This document shows, in pieces, positions 24,376-31,874 of a stretch of DNA of 64,000 nt. The notes beneath the pieces are model-generated. The model saw nothing but the letters and a program-made list of their open reading frames with translations, had not been told where the DNA came from and searched no databases. The stretch comes from Lachnospiraceae bacterium (lineage in GTDB: Bacteria > Bacillota > Clostridia > Lachnospirales > Lachnospiraceae): positions 124,001 through 188,000 of the forward strand of contig JAGBBV010000030.1 of assembly GCA_017938315.1 (NCBI GenBank), read 5' to 3'. Every line of letters begins with the position of its first letter. The stretch's first letter is position 1. The position numbers were made by a program, and so were the translations under genes.

Positions 24376-24912
24376 ATGACAATTACGCAATTAGAGCAAT
24401 GCATTGATTGCTACGGAAAAGAAATATATGGGTTCTGCAGGCACATCACAGGTAATGTGCAGGATGGAGAGGATTTGTATCAGGACACTTTTTTAAAGGC
24501 AGTGGAACTTGCGGACAAGATAGATGTCAATCAAAATCCAAAAAGTTATCTCCTTTCCATTGCAATACGGTTGTGGAAAAACCGGAGCAGAAAACGTGCA
24601 TGGAGACAAAGAATAGTCGGTGCAGAAATCATGAATACATTGGAGGAGCTTGAATATGAGGTGGCAGAAAACGATACAAAAACACCGGAAATGGAAGTGC
24701 TTATGATGGAGCAAAATGTCTTTGTAGCTAAGTGTGTGCAGGAACTCAAAGAGAGATACCGCCTGCCACTATACTTGTACTATTCCGCAGAACTTTCCGT
24801 AAAGGAAATTGCTGAGTGTATGGAACTGCCGCAGGGGACTGTAAAAAGCCGATTGCACAAAGCAAGAGCAATGATAAAAGAAAAATTGGAGGTTGCAGGA
24901 TATGACAGATGA
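24376..24912 (+). CDS. ECF-type RNA polymerase sigma factor
   Basis: In this 178-residue protein, the N-terminal region 2 contains the EDLYQDTFLKAVE segment that binds -10 DNA and core polymerase. The C-terminal region 4 has SVKEIAECMELPQGTVKSRLHKAR, given here as its helix-turn-helix core LPQGTVKSRLHKAR. It should direct polymerase to stress or envelope genes when released from its anti-sigma factor. It overlaps the next gene, which encodes a single-pass membrane protein, by 11 nt. GAGAGGAT precedes the ATG. Confidence 0.92.
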   Translation: MTITQLEQCIDCYGKEIYGFCRHITGNVQDGEDLYQDTFLKAVELADKIDVNQNPKSYLLSIAIRLWKNRSRKRAWRQRIVGAEIMNTLEELEYEVAENDTKTPEMEVLMMEQNVFVAKCVQELKERYRLPLYLYYSAELSVKEIAECMELPQGTVKSRLHKARAMIKEKLEVAGYDR

Positions 24913-25660
24913 AAAGTTAAGCCAAATGTTACAGCAAGCCCTTTCCTCGGATATCCCGGGTGAACAACTGAATAGGAATATCAAAAGCAAAATGGAGGAA
25001 ATGGGTATGAAAAAACATTTTAGCGTGAAAAGAGCATTGATTATGGCAGCGGTATGTTGCCTGCTTGTAGGTACAGTGAGTGTAGCTTCTTCGGGAGTTG
25101 TATCATATATTGTGAGCAGTAGCGGATTACATGTATATACGGACTTTGAACAATTAGAACAGGCTGAAAAGAAAGCAGGTTTTCGGGTAAAAGCAAAAGA
25201 GAAGTTTGCAAACGGATATTCGTTTAAGAGTGTGGATGTGACAGAGTCCAAAGACATGGATCAAAGCGATAATGTGATTGCAAAATACCAGGAAATTCTT
25301 TTTACGTATGAAAAAGGAACTGATGATATTTATATCAATGTCATGCAGAGTGGAAATATCCATGGAGATGGGACGAGAGTTCCGGATAGAAAAGTAGAAC
25401 TGGAGGGAATTGAAGTAGAGTACTATATTGATACCTATAAATGGGTACCGACAGATTACGAATTAACTGCAGAAGATGAAGTTAATTTGCTGCGTGATGA
25501 TTATTTTATATCAGACGGAGCGGATGAAGTGTCTGAAACAAAAGTGTGCCACGTGAATTGGTATCAAGATGATATCTACTATAGCATCATGGCATATCAG
25601 GAAATGCCGGCAGAAGTACTGTTTGCAATGGCAGAAGAATTAATTATAAGTGAAAACTAA
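24902..25660 (+). CDS. Probable membrane anti-sigma factor
   Basis: This 252-residue protein has a cytoplasmic N-terminus of about 45 residues. One transmembrane helix (ALIMAAVCCLLVGTVSVA) sits near residues 50-68, with an extracytoplasmic domain of about 180 residues. The layout and the overlap with an ECF sigma gene identify it as the likely anti-sigma partner, although no ZAS zinc motif is visible, and the outer part may be a DUF4367-like domain. The upstream in-frame TTG at 24893 has no room for a ribosome site; GGAGG is 9 nt before the ATG at 24902. Confidence 0.75.
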   Translation: MTDEKLSQMLQQALSSDIPGEQLNRNIKSKMEEMGMKKHFSVKRALIMAAVCCLLVGTVSVASSGVVSYIVSSSGLHVYTDFEQLEQAEKKAGFRVKAKEKFANGYSFKSVDVTESKDMDQSDNVIAKYQEILFTYEKGTDDIYINVMQSGNIHGDGTRVPDRKVELEGIEVEYYIDTYKWVPTDYELTAEDEVNLLRDDYFISDGADEVSETKVCHVNWYQDDIYYSIMAYQEMPAEVLFAMAEELIISEN

Positions 25661-25681
25661 ATAGATGTAAGAGATTTTCAA

Positions 25682-25710
25682 AAGACGGCGCCATGGAGCC
25701 GTCTTTTTTT
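25682..25710 (+). terminator. Terminator after the sigma/anti-sigma pair
   Basis: AAGACGGC at 25682-25689 pairs with its complement GCCGTCTT around an inner CCATGG palindrome, followed by seven T. Confidence 0.88.
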
Positions 25711-25717
25711 GAAAGCA

Positions 25718-25746
25718 TTGACAAAAATGCTATAGTAAATTAAGAT
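25718..25746 (+). promoter_or_regulatory. Promoter for the HicB-like gene
   Basis: TTGACA at 25718-25723 and TAAGAT at 25741-25746 have a 17-nt spacer and lie just after the terminator of the sigma operon. Confidence 0.55.
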
Positions 25747-25788
25747 AAATTTTATCCATGAAAATCTTTTTTCTACATTTCTATATAA

Positions 25789-26205
25789 ATGGTATTCGAC
25801 TTTTCTGTCAAAGATTTTCACTTTTATTTAAATCAGCAAAGTAATAATTTTAACCAAATGATGCAACTAAAAATAGTTGCAAATATAAAGGAGGAATATT
25901 TAGGGACAGTAGAATATTCAAGCGAAGATGATTGCTTATACGGTAAAGTGATTGGTGTACATGGATTGACTGCATATGAAGGGCAGAGTCTTGAGGAATT
26001 GAGGAGAGACTTTAAGGCTGCGGTTGATGAATACCTAGAATTGTGTAAGGAACGCGATATTATACCGGAGAAATCCTGTAAAGGTTCCTTTAATGTCCGG
26101 GTAACGCCCAAACTTCATCGGTTAGCAACAATAAAGGCTGATGAAAAGAACATCAGCCTAAATGCATTCGTTACCATGGCATTGGAACAGGCTGTCAGAG
26201 CTTGA
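25789..26205 (+). CDS. Orphan HicB-family antitoxin
   Basis: In this 138-residue protein, the HicB core runs from about residue 36 (LGTVEYSSEDDCLYGKVIG) through a DEYLELCKERD helix. It ends in a ribbon-helix-helix DNA-binding domain (FNVRVTPKLHRLATIKADEKNISLNAFV, whose RHH core is NVRVTPKLHRLA). Normal members start close to the LGTVEYS strand, so the first 23 residues may not be real: no ribosome site precedes ATG 25789 or the ATGs at 25858 and 25861. No HicA toxin gene is found in the 128 nt upstream or downstream. It may act as a solitary regulator. Confidence 0.78.
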   Translation: MVFDFSVKDFHFYLNQQSNNFNQMMQLKIVANIKEEYLGTVEYSSEDDCLYGKVIGVHGLTAYEGQSLEELRRDFKAAVDEYLELCKERDIIPEKSCKGSFNVRVTPKLHRLATIKADEKNISLNAFVTMALEQAVRA

Positions 26206-26212
26206 ATTTCTG

Positions 26213-27610
26213 CTACGCCTCATCCACAATATTCTGTAACCACACGCCACTTTTTACCATGAAGAATCCCAATATTACCTTGATAAGTTCAGTAAACTGA
26301 ACAAGGAAGAACACAGAAACTATGGTAAGGGTGGTATATCTTGATAATACAAAAGCAAAAGGGATGACAAGTACCCATGTGTAAACACTGTCAAACAGAA
26401 ACGTGACAATGGTCTTTCCACCGGAACGTAAAGTAAAGTACGAACAGTGACAGAAAGCACACAGGGGCATAGCCAAAGCGGAAATAATGATAAAAGTTTC
26501 CGCTAGATCTTTAATGCTTTGCTCGGTATTATAAATGCCGGGGAAGAGTCCGCCCAGTAAAATCATGATTACGGATACCCCACAGCAGCATGCAACGCTG
26601 AAGAATATCATCTTGGTGTCAGCCTCTTTTGCTTCTTCAATCTTGCCGGCACCAAGGAGCTGTCCCACCACAATGGCAATACAGCCACCGAGCTGAATAT
26701 ATACAATATTAAATAAATTCGTAATCGTAGACGAGATGTTTTGCGCAGCAACCACTTCAAGGCCTCTCACAGCATAGCACTGGGAGATGACGGCCATACC
26801 GGATGCCCAGAACATCTCGTTTAACATTAAGGGAGCCCCTTTTTTGATAATGGCCTTTAAAATATGACCGGGAATACGTAAACTTTTGTAAGCACCGATA
26901 ATGTATTTGTTTTCACTTTGATGGGTGTGCGTCCAGACGATTACAATGATGCACTCAAAAAATCTTGCAATGACTGTTGCGATAGCTGCACCCTGCACAC
27001 CCATGGCAGGAATGGGACCGAATCCGAAAATAAAAACATAGTCTAATATTAAATTGGTAACCACAGCGGTGATGCTGGCAACCATGGGGATAAATGTCTG
27101 ACCGCATTCACGGATGGTGTTAATGTAGGTTTGCCCCACTGCAAAGGGAATTAATCCAATCATCATAATTGCGAGATATTCTTTGCCATATTTAAGGGCA
27201 AGCCCAATATCTCCCACACTTCCGCTGTCGCTTAAGTACAGGGAAATCAACTGCGTGTCAGCAAATCCAAAAAGAAGGAGTGCAATTCCTGTAATAATCA
27301 GGCAGGCATAAAGCTTAAAGCGGAAAGCATATTTTTGCCCTTCATAATCGCCTTTACCAAAAAATTGGGTACCAAAAATTCCGGCACCGGAAACGCCCCC
27401 GAATATACAGATATTAAAAACAAACATTAACTGGTTAACAATAGCCACACCGGACATTTGCTCGGTACCGATTTGCCCAACCATGATATTGTCCAAAAAA
27501 CTGACAAAACTTGTAATTGCGTTTTGGATAATCATGGGAACCGCTAAAAACAAGATATGGCGATAAAATGCTTTATCGCCAATGAATTTCGATTTAAATT
27601 TTTTCCACAT
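26213..27610 (-). CDS. MATE-family efflux transporter
   Basis: This 465-residue protein has 12 hydrophobic segments arranged in two halves. The MATE pattern includes PMIIQNAITSFVSFLDNIMVGQIG near the start, shortened here to SFVSFLDNIMVGQIG, and a GGVSGAGIFGTQFFGKGD segment; the second half repeats the type. It should export cationic drugs or metabolites using a cation gradient. Longer in-frame starts exist up to 27664, but TAGGAG lies correctly upstream of the ATG at 27610. It lies 35 nt downstream of the GGDEF gene on the same strand, so it is likely in that operon. Confidence 0.9.
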   Translation of the reverse strand: MWKKFKSKFIGDKAFYRHILFLAVPMIIQNAITSFVSFLDNIMVGQIGTEQMSGVAIVNQLMFVFNICIFGGVSGAGIFGTQFFGKGDYEGQKYAFRFKLYACLIITGIALLLFGFADTQLISLYLSDSGSVGDIGLALKYGKEYLAIMMIGLIPFAVGQTYINTIRECGQTFIPMVASITAVVTNLILDYVFIFGFGPIPAMGVQGAAIATVIARFFECIIVIVWTHTHQSENKYIIGAYKSLRIPGHILKAIIKKGAPLMLNEMFWASGMAVISQCYAVRGLEVVAAQNISSTITNLFNIVYIQLGGCIAIVVGQLLGAGKIEEAKEADTKMIFFSVACCCGVSVIMILLGGLFPGIYNTEQSIKDLAETFIIISALAMPLCAFCHCSYFTLRSGGKTIVTFLFDSVYTWVLVIPFAFVLSRYTTLTIVSVFFLVQFTELIKVILGFFMVKSGVWLQNIVDEA

Positions 27611-27645
27611 CGTAAAACTCCTAATCATATAAACACATCTTCCAT

Positions 27646-28692
27646 CTAATATAAGTGAACACAATTATGACCATTTTCTTTGGCCATATAAAGGGCCTTG
27701 TCAGCACGGTCTAAAATGACTTCATAATCTTCCCCATCATACATGGCAACACCAACGGATACCGTAACAGGACAAATACTATTGGTAGACTGTTCTACTG
27801 CATGACGCAGTGCCTCGGCTTTTTTCCAGGTCTGCTTTTCCGTGCTGGAAGAAAGAATAATGACAAATTCTTCTCCCCCCCACCTGATTAAATAATCATT
27901 AGGTTCAATGACAAGGGAAGCTATGTTGGTAATGTTTTTGATAATGACATCGCTGATAGTGTGACCATAAGTATCTTTTATTTTTTTGAAATTATCAATG
28001 TCAAACATGATGACACCACATGTAGAGCCCATGGAAGGGATAAACTGCTTGGTGTTTTTCTGTACGATCCTGTCAAGAATATTTCTGCTATAGACACCTG
28101 TCAGGGAATCATATCTGGATAGATACTCAAGTTTACGGGTGGCCTGATAATGGTCCATGTAAAGCTTTTGCATAAAATAATGGGCCGAGCAGATGCCCAC
28201 AACACAAGGCAAACCTAAGGATATCATCATATCTAAATTCGTATAATGGTTAAAAAGGTGAGAAACCAATATATTAGCAATCAAAATGCAGTGTGCAATA
28301 AGTGCATAGTGGAAAGGTGCACAGAATCCTACCGCAAAAAATAAAAGCTGCATAATGATAAAGCCCTCGCTGGCATGGGTTTTATCCGGAAGATACACAA
28401 TCGCCCATATGGTATTCCACATGACAAGGTGAATGACCAGATAACATATGGGAACCATAATGCGATAATTGGTGACCTTTTTATATATGTACATAAAAGC
28501 AAGAAGCGGTATTAAGATGATGGTACGGGGCAAAAGCGTTTCAATTGCAAAGCGTCCAAAAAGCTGGCAGTCAGACACGAAATAGGTAATACTTGCAAGG
28601 CATCCTGCAATAATAACATAAAATGTAAATTTTTTATAATAATCGTATTTTGACTGATAAAATTCTTCAGTGCTAATTTCCTGGGTAAACAA
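27646..28692 (-). CDS. Membrane-bound diguanylate cyclase
   Basis: In this 348-residue protein, the N-terminal half has about six to seven transmembrane helices with no recognised sensor signature. The C-terminal half is a GGDEF domain. The active loop reads GGEEF near residue 269, preceded by FDIDNFKKIKDTYGH. The inhibitory-site position holds EPND instead of RxxD, so product inhibition at that site is not expected. Longer starts exist up to 28779, but GGAGGATAGCC is placed for the TTG at 28692 and the consensus promoter ends only 43 nt upstream of it, so TTG is preferred. MATE follows. Confidence 0.85.
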   Translation of the reverse strand: MFTQEISTEEFYQSKYDYYKKFTFYVIIAGCLASITYFVSDCQLFGRFAIETLLPRTIILIPLLAFMYIYKKVTNYRIMVPICYLVIHLVMWNTIWAIVYLPDKTHASEGFIIMQLLFFAVGFCAPFHYALIAHCILIANILVSHLFNHYTNLDMMISLGLPCVVGICSAHYFMQKLYMDHYQATRKLEYLSRYDSLTGVYSRNILDRIVQKNTKQFIPSMGSTCGVIMFDIDNFKKIKDTYGHTISDVIIKNITNIASLVIEPNDYLIRWGGEEFVIILSSSTEKQTWKKAEALRHAVEQSTNSICPVTVSVGVAMYDGEDYEVILDRADKALYMAKENGHNCVHLY

Positions 28693-28734
28693 GGCTATCC
28701 TCCAAAAATATATAATAAAAATGTGATAATCATA

Positions 28735-28763
28735 AGTATATATGTTTTGGGATTTTAAGTCAA
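28735..28763 (-). promoter_or_regulatory. Promoter of the GGDEF-MATE operon
   Basis: On the minus strand TTGACT (28758-28763) and TATACT (28735-28740) are separated by 17 nt, upstream of the TTG start at 28692. Confidence 0.8.
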
Positions 28764-28847
28764 TGAAAGGGTGTTGCAATTTTTGCGTTAATGTGGTTAC
28801 AATATTCTATATAATTCTATATATAGGAAAAGAAAAGGAGAATGATT

Positions 28848-29159
28848 ATGGCAGCATTGCATATAACAAAGGAAAATTTTGAAGGCGAAGTATTGAAATC
28901 CGATATCCCGGTATTGGTGGATTTTTGGGCGGCATGGTGTGGACCCTGCAAAATGCTCATGCCCATTATTGAAGAACTTGCGGGCGAAGTAACCGGTGTT
29001 AAAATTTGTAAAGTAAATGTGGATGAGGAACCTGAGCTTGCTGCGAAATATCAGGTAATGACCATTCCTACACTTGTTGTAATCAAAGACGGAGAAGTGA
29101 TGAAAAAAAGTAGTGGTGTGATTTCCAAGAATGCAATTTTGGATATGATTAACGCTTAA
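28848..29159 (+). CDS. trxA: Thioredoxin
   Basis: In this 103-residue classical thioredoxin the redox motif WCGPC is near residues 29-33 in the segment DFWAAWCGPCK. The cis-Pro is in MTIPTL. It reduces protein disulphides in the cytoplasm, recharged by thioredoxin reductase encoded elsewhere. An in-frame ATG at 28842 is only 1 nt from AGGAG, whereas the ATG at 28848 is 7 nt away and preferred. Its neighbours (ccdA-like and tlpA-like genes) suggest it feeds electrons across the membrane. Confidence 0.95.
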   Translation: MAALHITKENFEGEVLKSDIPVLVDFWAAWCGPCKMLMPIIEELAGEVTGVKICKVNVDEEPELAAKYQVMTIPTLVVIKDGEVMKKSSGVISKNAILDMINA

Positions 29160-29176
29160 GCGTCGGAGGCAGATTC

Positions 29177-29842
29177 ATGCAGTATGTTATTTCCTTTCTG
29201 GAGGGAATTATTACGTTTATTTCCCCCTGTATTCTGCCCATGCTTCCGGTATATATCTCTTATTTTGCTAATGGAGAAAACAACAGCAGAAGGACTTTTA
29301 AGAACGCATGCGGTTTCGTGCTTGGTTTCACCATTGTTTTTGTGTTGATGGGAGCCTTTGCAGGCACTATAGGTGGCTTGCTTAGCCGGTATCAGAGGAT
29401 TGTAAATATAGTGACTGGAGCAATTGTAGTGCTCCTTGGGCTCAATTTTACAGGAATCATTAAAATCGGATTTCTAAACAGCAGTAAAAAAACGCAGATG
29501 GAGTTTACGAAAATTCGCTTTGGCACATCTGTTTTGTTTGGAATTGTCTTTTCCATAGGGTGGACACCTTGTGTAGGGGCTTTTTTAGGTTCTGCGCTGA
29601 TGATGGCATCCCGGGAAGGAACCGTCCTTGCAGGGATTTTGATGCTGATATTCTATTCGGCAGGGCTGGGCATTCCATTTATTGCAAGTGCACTTTTACT
29701 GGACAAATTAAAAGAAGTCTTTCAGGTTATCAAAAAACACTACAGGGTCATTAATATGATATCCGGCGTGTTTTTGATTATTGTGGGAATCATGATGATG
29801 ACAGGAACTTTTGGGTATTTACTGGCATTGTTTAGCGCGTAG
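29177..29842 (+). CDS. ccdA: CcdA/DsbD-type transmembrane thiol transporter
   Basis: The protein has 221 residues and six hydrophobic segments. The two conserved Cys are in SPCILPMLPVYISYF near residue 17 and in GWTPCVGAF near the middle, the DsbD/CcdA redox pair. It passes reducing power from cytoplasmic thioredoxin (trxA is just upstream) to extracytoplasmic thiol proteins. GGAGG lies before the ATG. The downstream gene encodes a membrane-anchored thioredoxin-like partner, which fits this direction of electron flow. Confidence 0.9.
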   Translation: MQYVISFLEGIITFISPCILPMLPVYISYFANGENNSRRTFKNACGFVLGFTIVFVLMGAFAGTIGGLLSRYQRIVNIVTGAIVVLLGLNFTGIIKIGFLNSSKKTQMEFTKIRFGTSVLFGIVFSIGWTPCVGAFLGSALMMASREGTVLAGILMLIFYSAGLGIPFIASALLLDKLKEVFQVIKKHYRVINMISGVFLIIVGIMMMTGTFGYLLALFSA

Positions 29843-29855
29843 AAAGGAATGGATT

Positions 29856-30449
29856 GTGAAGAAGTATGTTAAGTTAATAGTAGGCGTGGCGGCTTTTGTT
29901 CTTTTGCTGATAGGGGCAAGTGTGCTGTACAATAATTTAGCCAAAGAGTATAAACCGGAGGCAAACTTGCAGGCAGTGCCTGATAGTGCAGAAACAGAGC
30001 AAATACCGGCGGAGCAGGAATCTGCCAAGGTAATAGATTTTACAATGGAGAATATGGCAGGAGAAGAAATAACATTGTATTCGCTAGTGGGAAAGCCCTT
30101 AGTGCTTAATTTTTGGGCAAGCTGGTGCGGACCTTGCAAAATGGAACTCCCTGATTTCCAAGACGCCTATGAAAAGTATGACGGTGAAGTGGAATTTGTA
30201 TTAGTGAACATGACGGACGGCATGCAGGAAACGAAGGAAAAGGCAATGAAATTTATAGAGACCGAAGGGTACACGCTTCCGTTTTACTTTGACATTCATC
30301 AGGAAGCGGCTTATGCTTACGGTGTGTATGCGCTCCCCACCACTTATTTTGTAGATGAAAATGGAACTGTAATTGCCGGTGCACAGGGGATGCTTGATGC
30401 GAAGTCTCTGGAAAAAGGGATTTCGATGATTTATAATGAAATTAATTAA
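29856..30449 (+). CDS. Membrane-anchored TlpA/ResA-like thioredoxin
   Basis: In this 197-residue protein, residues 1-28 form a signal-anchor (KLIVGVAAFVLLLIGASVL) without a lipobox Cys. A short acidic linker and a thioredoxin fold of the AhpC/TSA type follow, with FWASWCGPCKMELPDF carrying the redox CxxC. It likely reduces extracytoplasmic disulphides, with electrons from the CcdA-like protein. A longer ORF start at 29811 is unlikely; GTG at 29856 has AAAGGA upstream. c-type cytochrome genes are absent here, so a role in cytochrome maturation is not supported. Confidence 0.85.
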   Translation: MKKYVKLIVGVAAFVLLLIGASVLYNNLAKEYKPEANLQAVPDSAETEQIPAEQESAKVIDFTMENMAGEEITLYSLVGKPLVLNFWASWCGPCKMELPDFQDAYEKYDGEVEFVLVNMTDGMQETKEKAMKFIETEGYTLPFYFDIHQEAAYAYGVYALPTTYFVDENGTVIAGAQGMLDAKSLEKGISMIYNEIN

Positions 30450-30474
30450 GAAAGACATACAAAGGAGGAAAAAT

Positions 30475-30876
30475 ATGCGTATAGCAGTGACTTACGAAAA
30501 CGGTGAAATTTTTCAGCATTTTGGTCATACGGAACAATTTAAAATTTATGATGTGGAGAATGGAACAATTGTAGCGGAAAACATAATCGGTTCAAATGGT
30601 AGTGGTCATGGTGCTTTAGCTACACTTTTAGCAGAAAGTGGAGTGAATACTTTGATTTGCGGTGGGATTGGTGGAGGTGCCCAAGTGGCTCTTGCAGAAG
30701 CGGGAATCCAACTTTATGGAGGAGTAGTGGGCAATGCGGATCAGGCTGTCAGGGCATTGCTTGATCATGTACTTGATTTCAATCCTAATGTGAAGTGTAA
30801 TCATCATGGTGAAAACCATGAGCATCATGAAAATTGTGGAAGCGGAGGATGCGGTTCGCATTCTTGTATGCATTAG
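30475..30876 (+). CDS. NifX/NifB-domain (dinitrogenase cofactor-binding-like) protein
   Basis: In this 133-residue protein, the first 105 residues are a NifX/NafY-like domain: MRIAVTYENGEIFQHFGHTEQF and a GGIGGGAQVALAEAGI loop are typical. The tail is rich in His, Cys and Gly (HHGENHEHHENCGSGGCGSH), suggesting binding of a metal or iron-sulphur cluster. No nitrogenase is present, so a general FeS or metallocluster trafficking role is likelier than nitrogen fixation. GGAGG precedes the ATG at 30475; an earlier in-frame ATG at 30436 has no ribosome site. Confidence 0.8.
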   Translation: MRIAVTYENGEIFQHFGHTEQFKIYDVENGTIVAENIIGSNGSGHGALATLLAESGVNTLICGGIGGGAQVALAEAGIQLYGGVVGNADQAVRALLDHVLDFNPNVKCNHHGENHEHHENCGSGGCGSHSCMH

Positions 30877-30906
30877 TGGAAAAATGAATTTTATTTTAAT
30901 ATCCAC

Positions 30907-30922
30907 ATAATAATATTATTAT
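30907..30922. promoter_or_regulatory. Perfect AT-rich palindrome upstream of desulfoferrodoxin
   Basis: ATAATAATATTATTAT is an exact 16-bp palindrome, 24 nt upstream of the ATG at 30947. Its content resembles Fur/PerR-family boxes only loosely, so an operator for a redox regulator is a guess. Confidence 0.4.
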
Positions 30923-30946
30923 AGAAATATTAGGAGGTGTAAAATT

Positions 30947-31315
30947 ATGAAATATTATTTTTGTGAACATTGTGGAAATATCATCGAATATGTGAAAGAC
31001 TCAGGTGTTCCGGTGATGTGCTGCGGACAGAAAATGAAAGAAATGATTCCCGGAACATCGGATGGCGCGGCAGAAAAGCATGTACCTGTTATTACACAAA
31101 AGGGTAATCATATCTTGGTAGAGATAGGAAGTGTAGAGCACCCTATGGTGGAGGAACATTTCATTGAGTGGATTGTAATTGAAACCAAAATGGGAAGCCA
31201 GAAGATAAAGCTTTCACCGGCAGATAAACCCAGAGCAGAGTTTTATCTTTGTGAGGGTGATGAGCTTGTCGGTGCATATGAATATTGCAATATTCATGGT
31301 TTGTGGATGGCATAA
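30947..31315 (+). CDS. dfx: Desulfoferrodoxin (superoxide reductase)
   Basis: This 122-residue two-domain protein reduces superoxide to hydrogen peroxide with one electron. The N-terminal desulforedoxin iron site has C6, C9, C25 and C26 in CEHCG and MCCGQKM. The catalytic domain shows EKHVPVI with Glu and His, HPMVEEHFIEW with His ligands, and CNIHGLW with Cys and His. It is the anaerobe's alternative to superoxide dismutase. AGGAGG precedes the ATG. It stands after the NifX-like gene, with a strong terminator directly behind. Confidence 0.95.
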   Translation: MKYYFCEHCGNIIEYVKDSGVPVMCCGQKMKEMIPGTSDGAAEKHVPVITQKGNHILVEIGSVEHPMVEEHFIEWIVIETKMGSQKIKLSPADKPRAEFYLCEGDELVGAYEYCNIHGLWMA

Positions 31316-31323
31316 TTGATATT

Positions 31324-31365
31324 AAAAAGTGAGCATTAATTTTAAAAATTAATGCTCACTTTTTT
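31324..31365. terminator. Long perfect hairpin between dfx and tRNA-Ser
   Basis: About 20 bp pair perfectly: AAAAAGTGAGCATTAATTTT with its complement, with T-runs on both sides, so it can terminate dfx on the plus strand and the tRNA on the minus strand. Confidence 0.9.
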
Positions 31366-31367
31366 AG

Positions 31368-31453
31368 CGGAGATGGAGGGATTCGAACCCTCGTGCCCCG
31401 GAAGGCTAACGCATTTCGAGTGCGCCCCGTTATGACCACTTCGATACATCTCC
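31368..31453 (-). tRNA. tRNA-Ser (anticodon CGA)
   Basis: The 86-nt tRNA on the minus strand has acceptor arms GGAGATG and CATCTCC, a D-loop, a TTCGAATC T-loop and the long variable arm of a class II tRNA. The anticodon loop CTCGAAA gives CGA, reading UCG serine codons. CCA is not encoded in the DNA (the 3' flank reads CTA), so it must be added by tRNA nucleotidyltransferase. Confidence 0.95.
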
Positions 31454-31506
31454 ACGTTTTTTCTATTATACTCATTCCCAAATTGCAAGTCAATCTTTTC
31501 GGCAAG

Positions 31507-31749
31507 TTATGACTCGGGAAATAAGTCTTTCATGTCCACATTAAAGAAGGAGGACAACGCTAAAAGCTCTATATCACTGACAAATCGGGTTTGCTGTTCT
31601 ATTCTTAAAATTGTTAAGTCATTGAATTCATATCCTAATAATTGGAGTTGTATAGCAAGCTCTTTTTGGGTGAGCTTTCTCTTTTTTCGTAATTCTTTAA
31701 TACGAGGACCAATTAAATTTTTGTTTTTCCCATCCCAATAAATTATCAT
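31507..31749 (-). CDS. Small XRE-family repressor
   Basis: This 80-residue protein consists of little but a helix-turn-helix: IKELRKKRKLTQKELAIQL and a recognition helix near TILRIEQQTR. The longer ORF reaching 31929 crosses the palindromes and has no ribosome site; AAGGAG upstream of the ATG at 31749 supports the short form. It is divergent from the secreted Cys-rich protein gene, and two 19-bp palindromes lie in the shared region, so it probably regulates both genes, including itself. Confidence 0.82.
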   Translation of the reverse strand: MIIYWDGKNKNLIGPRIKELRKKRKLTQKELAIQLQLLGYEFNDLTILRIEQQTRFVSDIELLALSSFFNVDMKDLFPES

Positions 31750-31770
31750 GATTTCAATCTCCTTAGCAAT

Positions 31771-31789
31771 AACTTCTAAAAATGAAGTT
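31771..31789. promoter_or_regulatory. Operator palindrome 1 for the XRE regulator
   Basis: AACTTCTAAAAATGAAGTT has AACTTC and GAAGTT arms around a 7-nt centre. It lies 21 nt upstream of the XRE start codon on that gene's leader side, just upstream of the -35 box of the divergent gene. Confidence 0.65.
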
Positions 31790-31795
31790 TTTGTA

Positions 31796-31824
31796 TTGAA
31801 GATACGCCAAAAAAATGATATTAT
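31796..31824 (+). promoter_or_regulatory. Promoter of the Cys-rich secreted protein gene
   Basis: TTGAAG at 31796-31801 and TATTAT at 31819-31824 are 17 nt apart. Operator 2 starts at the last base of the -10 box, which fits repression by steric hindrance. An alternative -10, TATACT at 31822-31827, also exists. Confidence 0.6.
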
Positions 31825-31842
31825 ACTTCTAAAGATGAAGTT
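31824..31842. promoter_or_regulatory. Operator palindrome 2 for the XRE regulator
   Basis: TACTTCTAAAGATGAAGTT differs from operator 1 at only two positions, with centres 53 bp (about five helical turns) apart. Confidence 0.65.
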
Positions 31843-31874
31843 TTTTAAAAAATAAATTACGGAGGTAAACAAAA

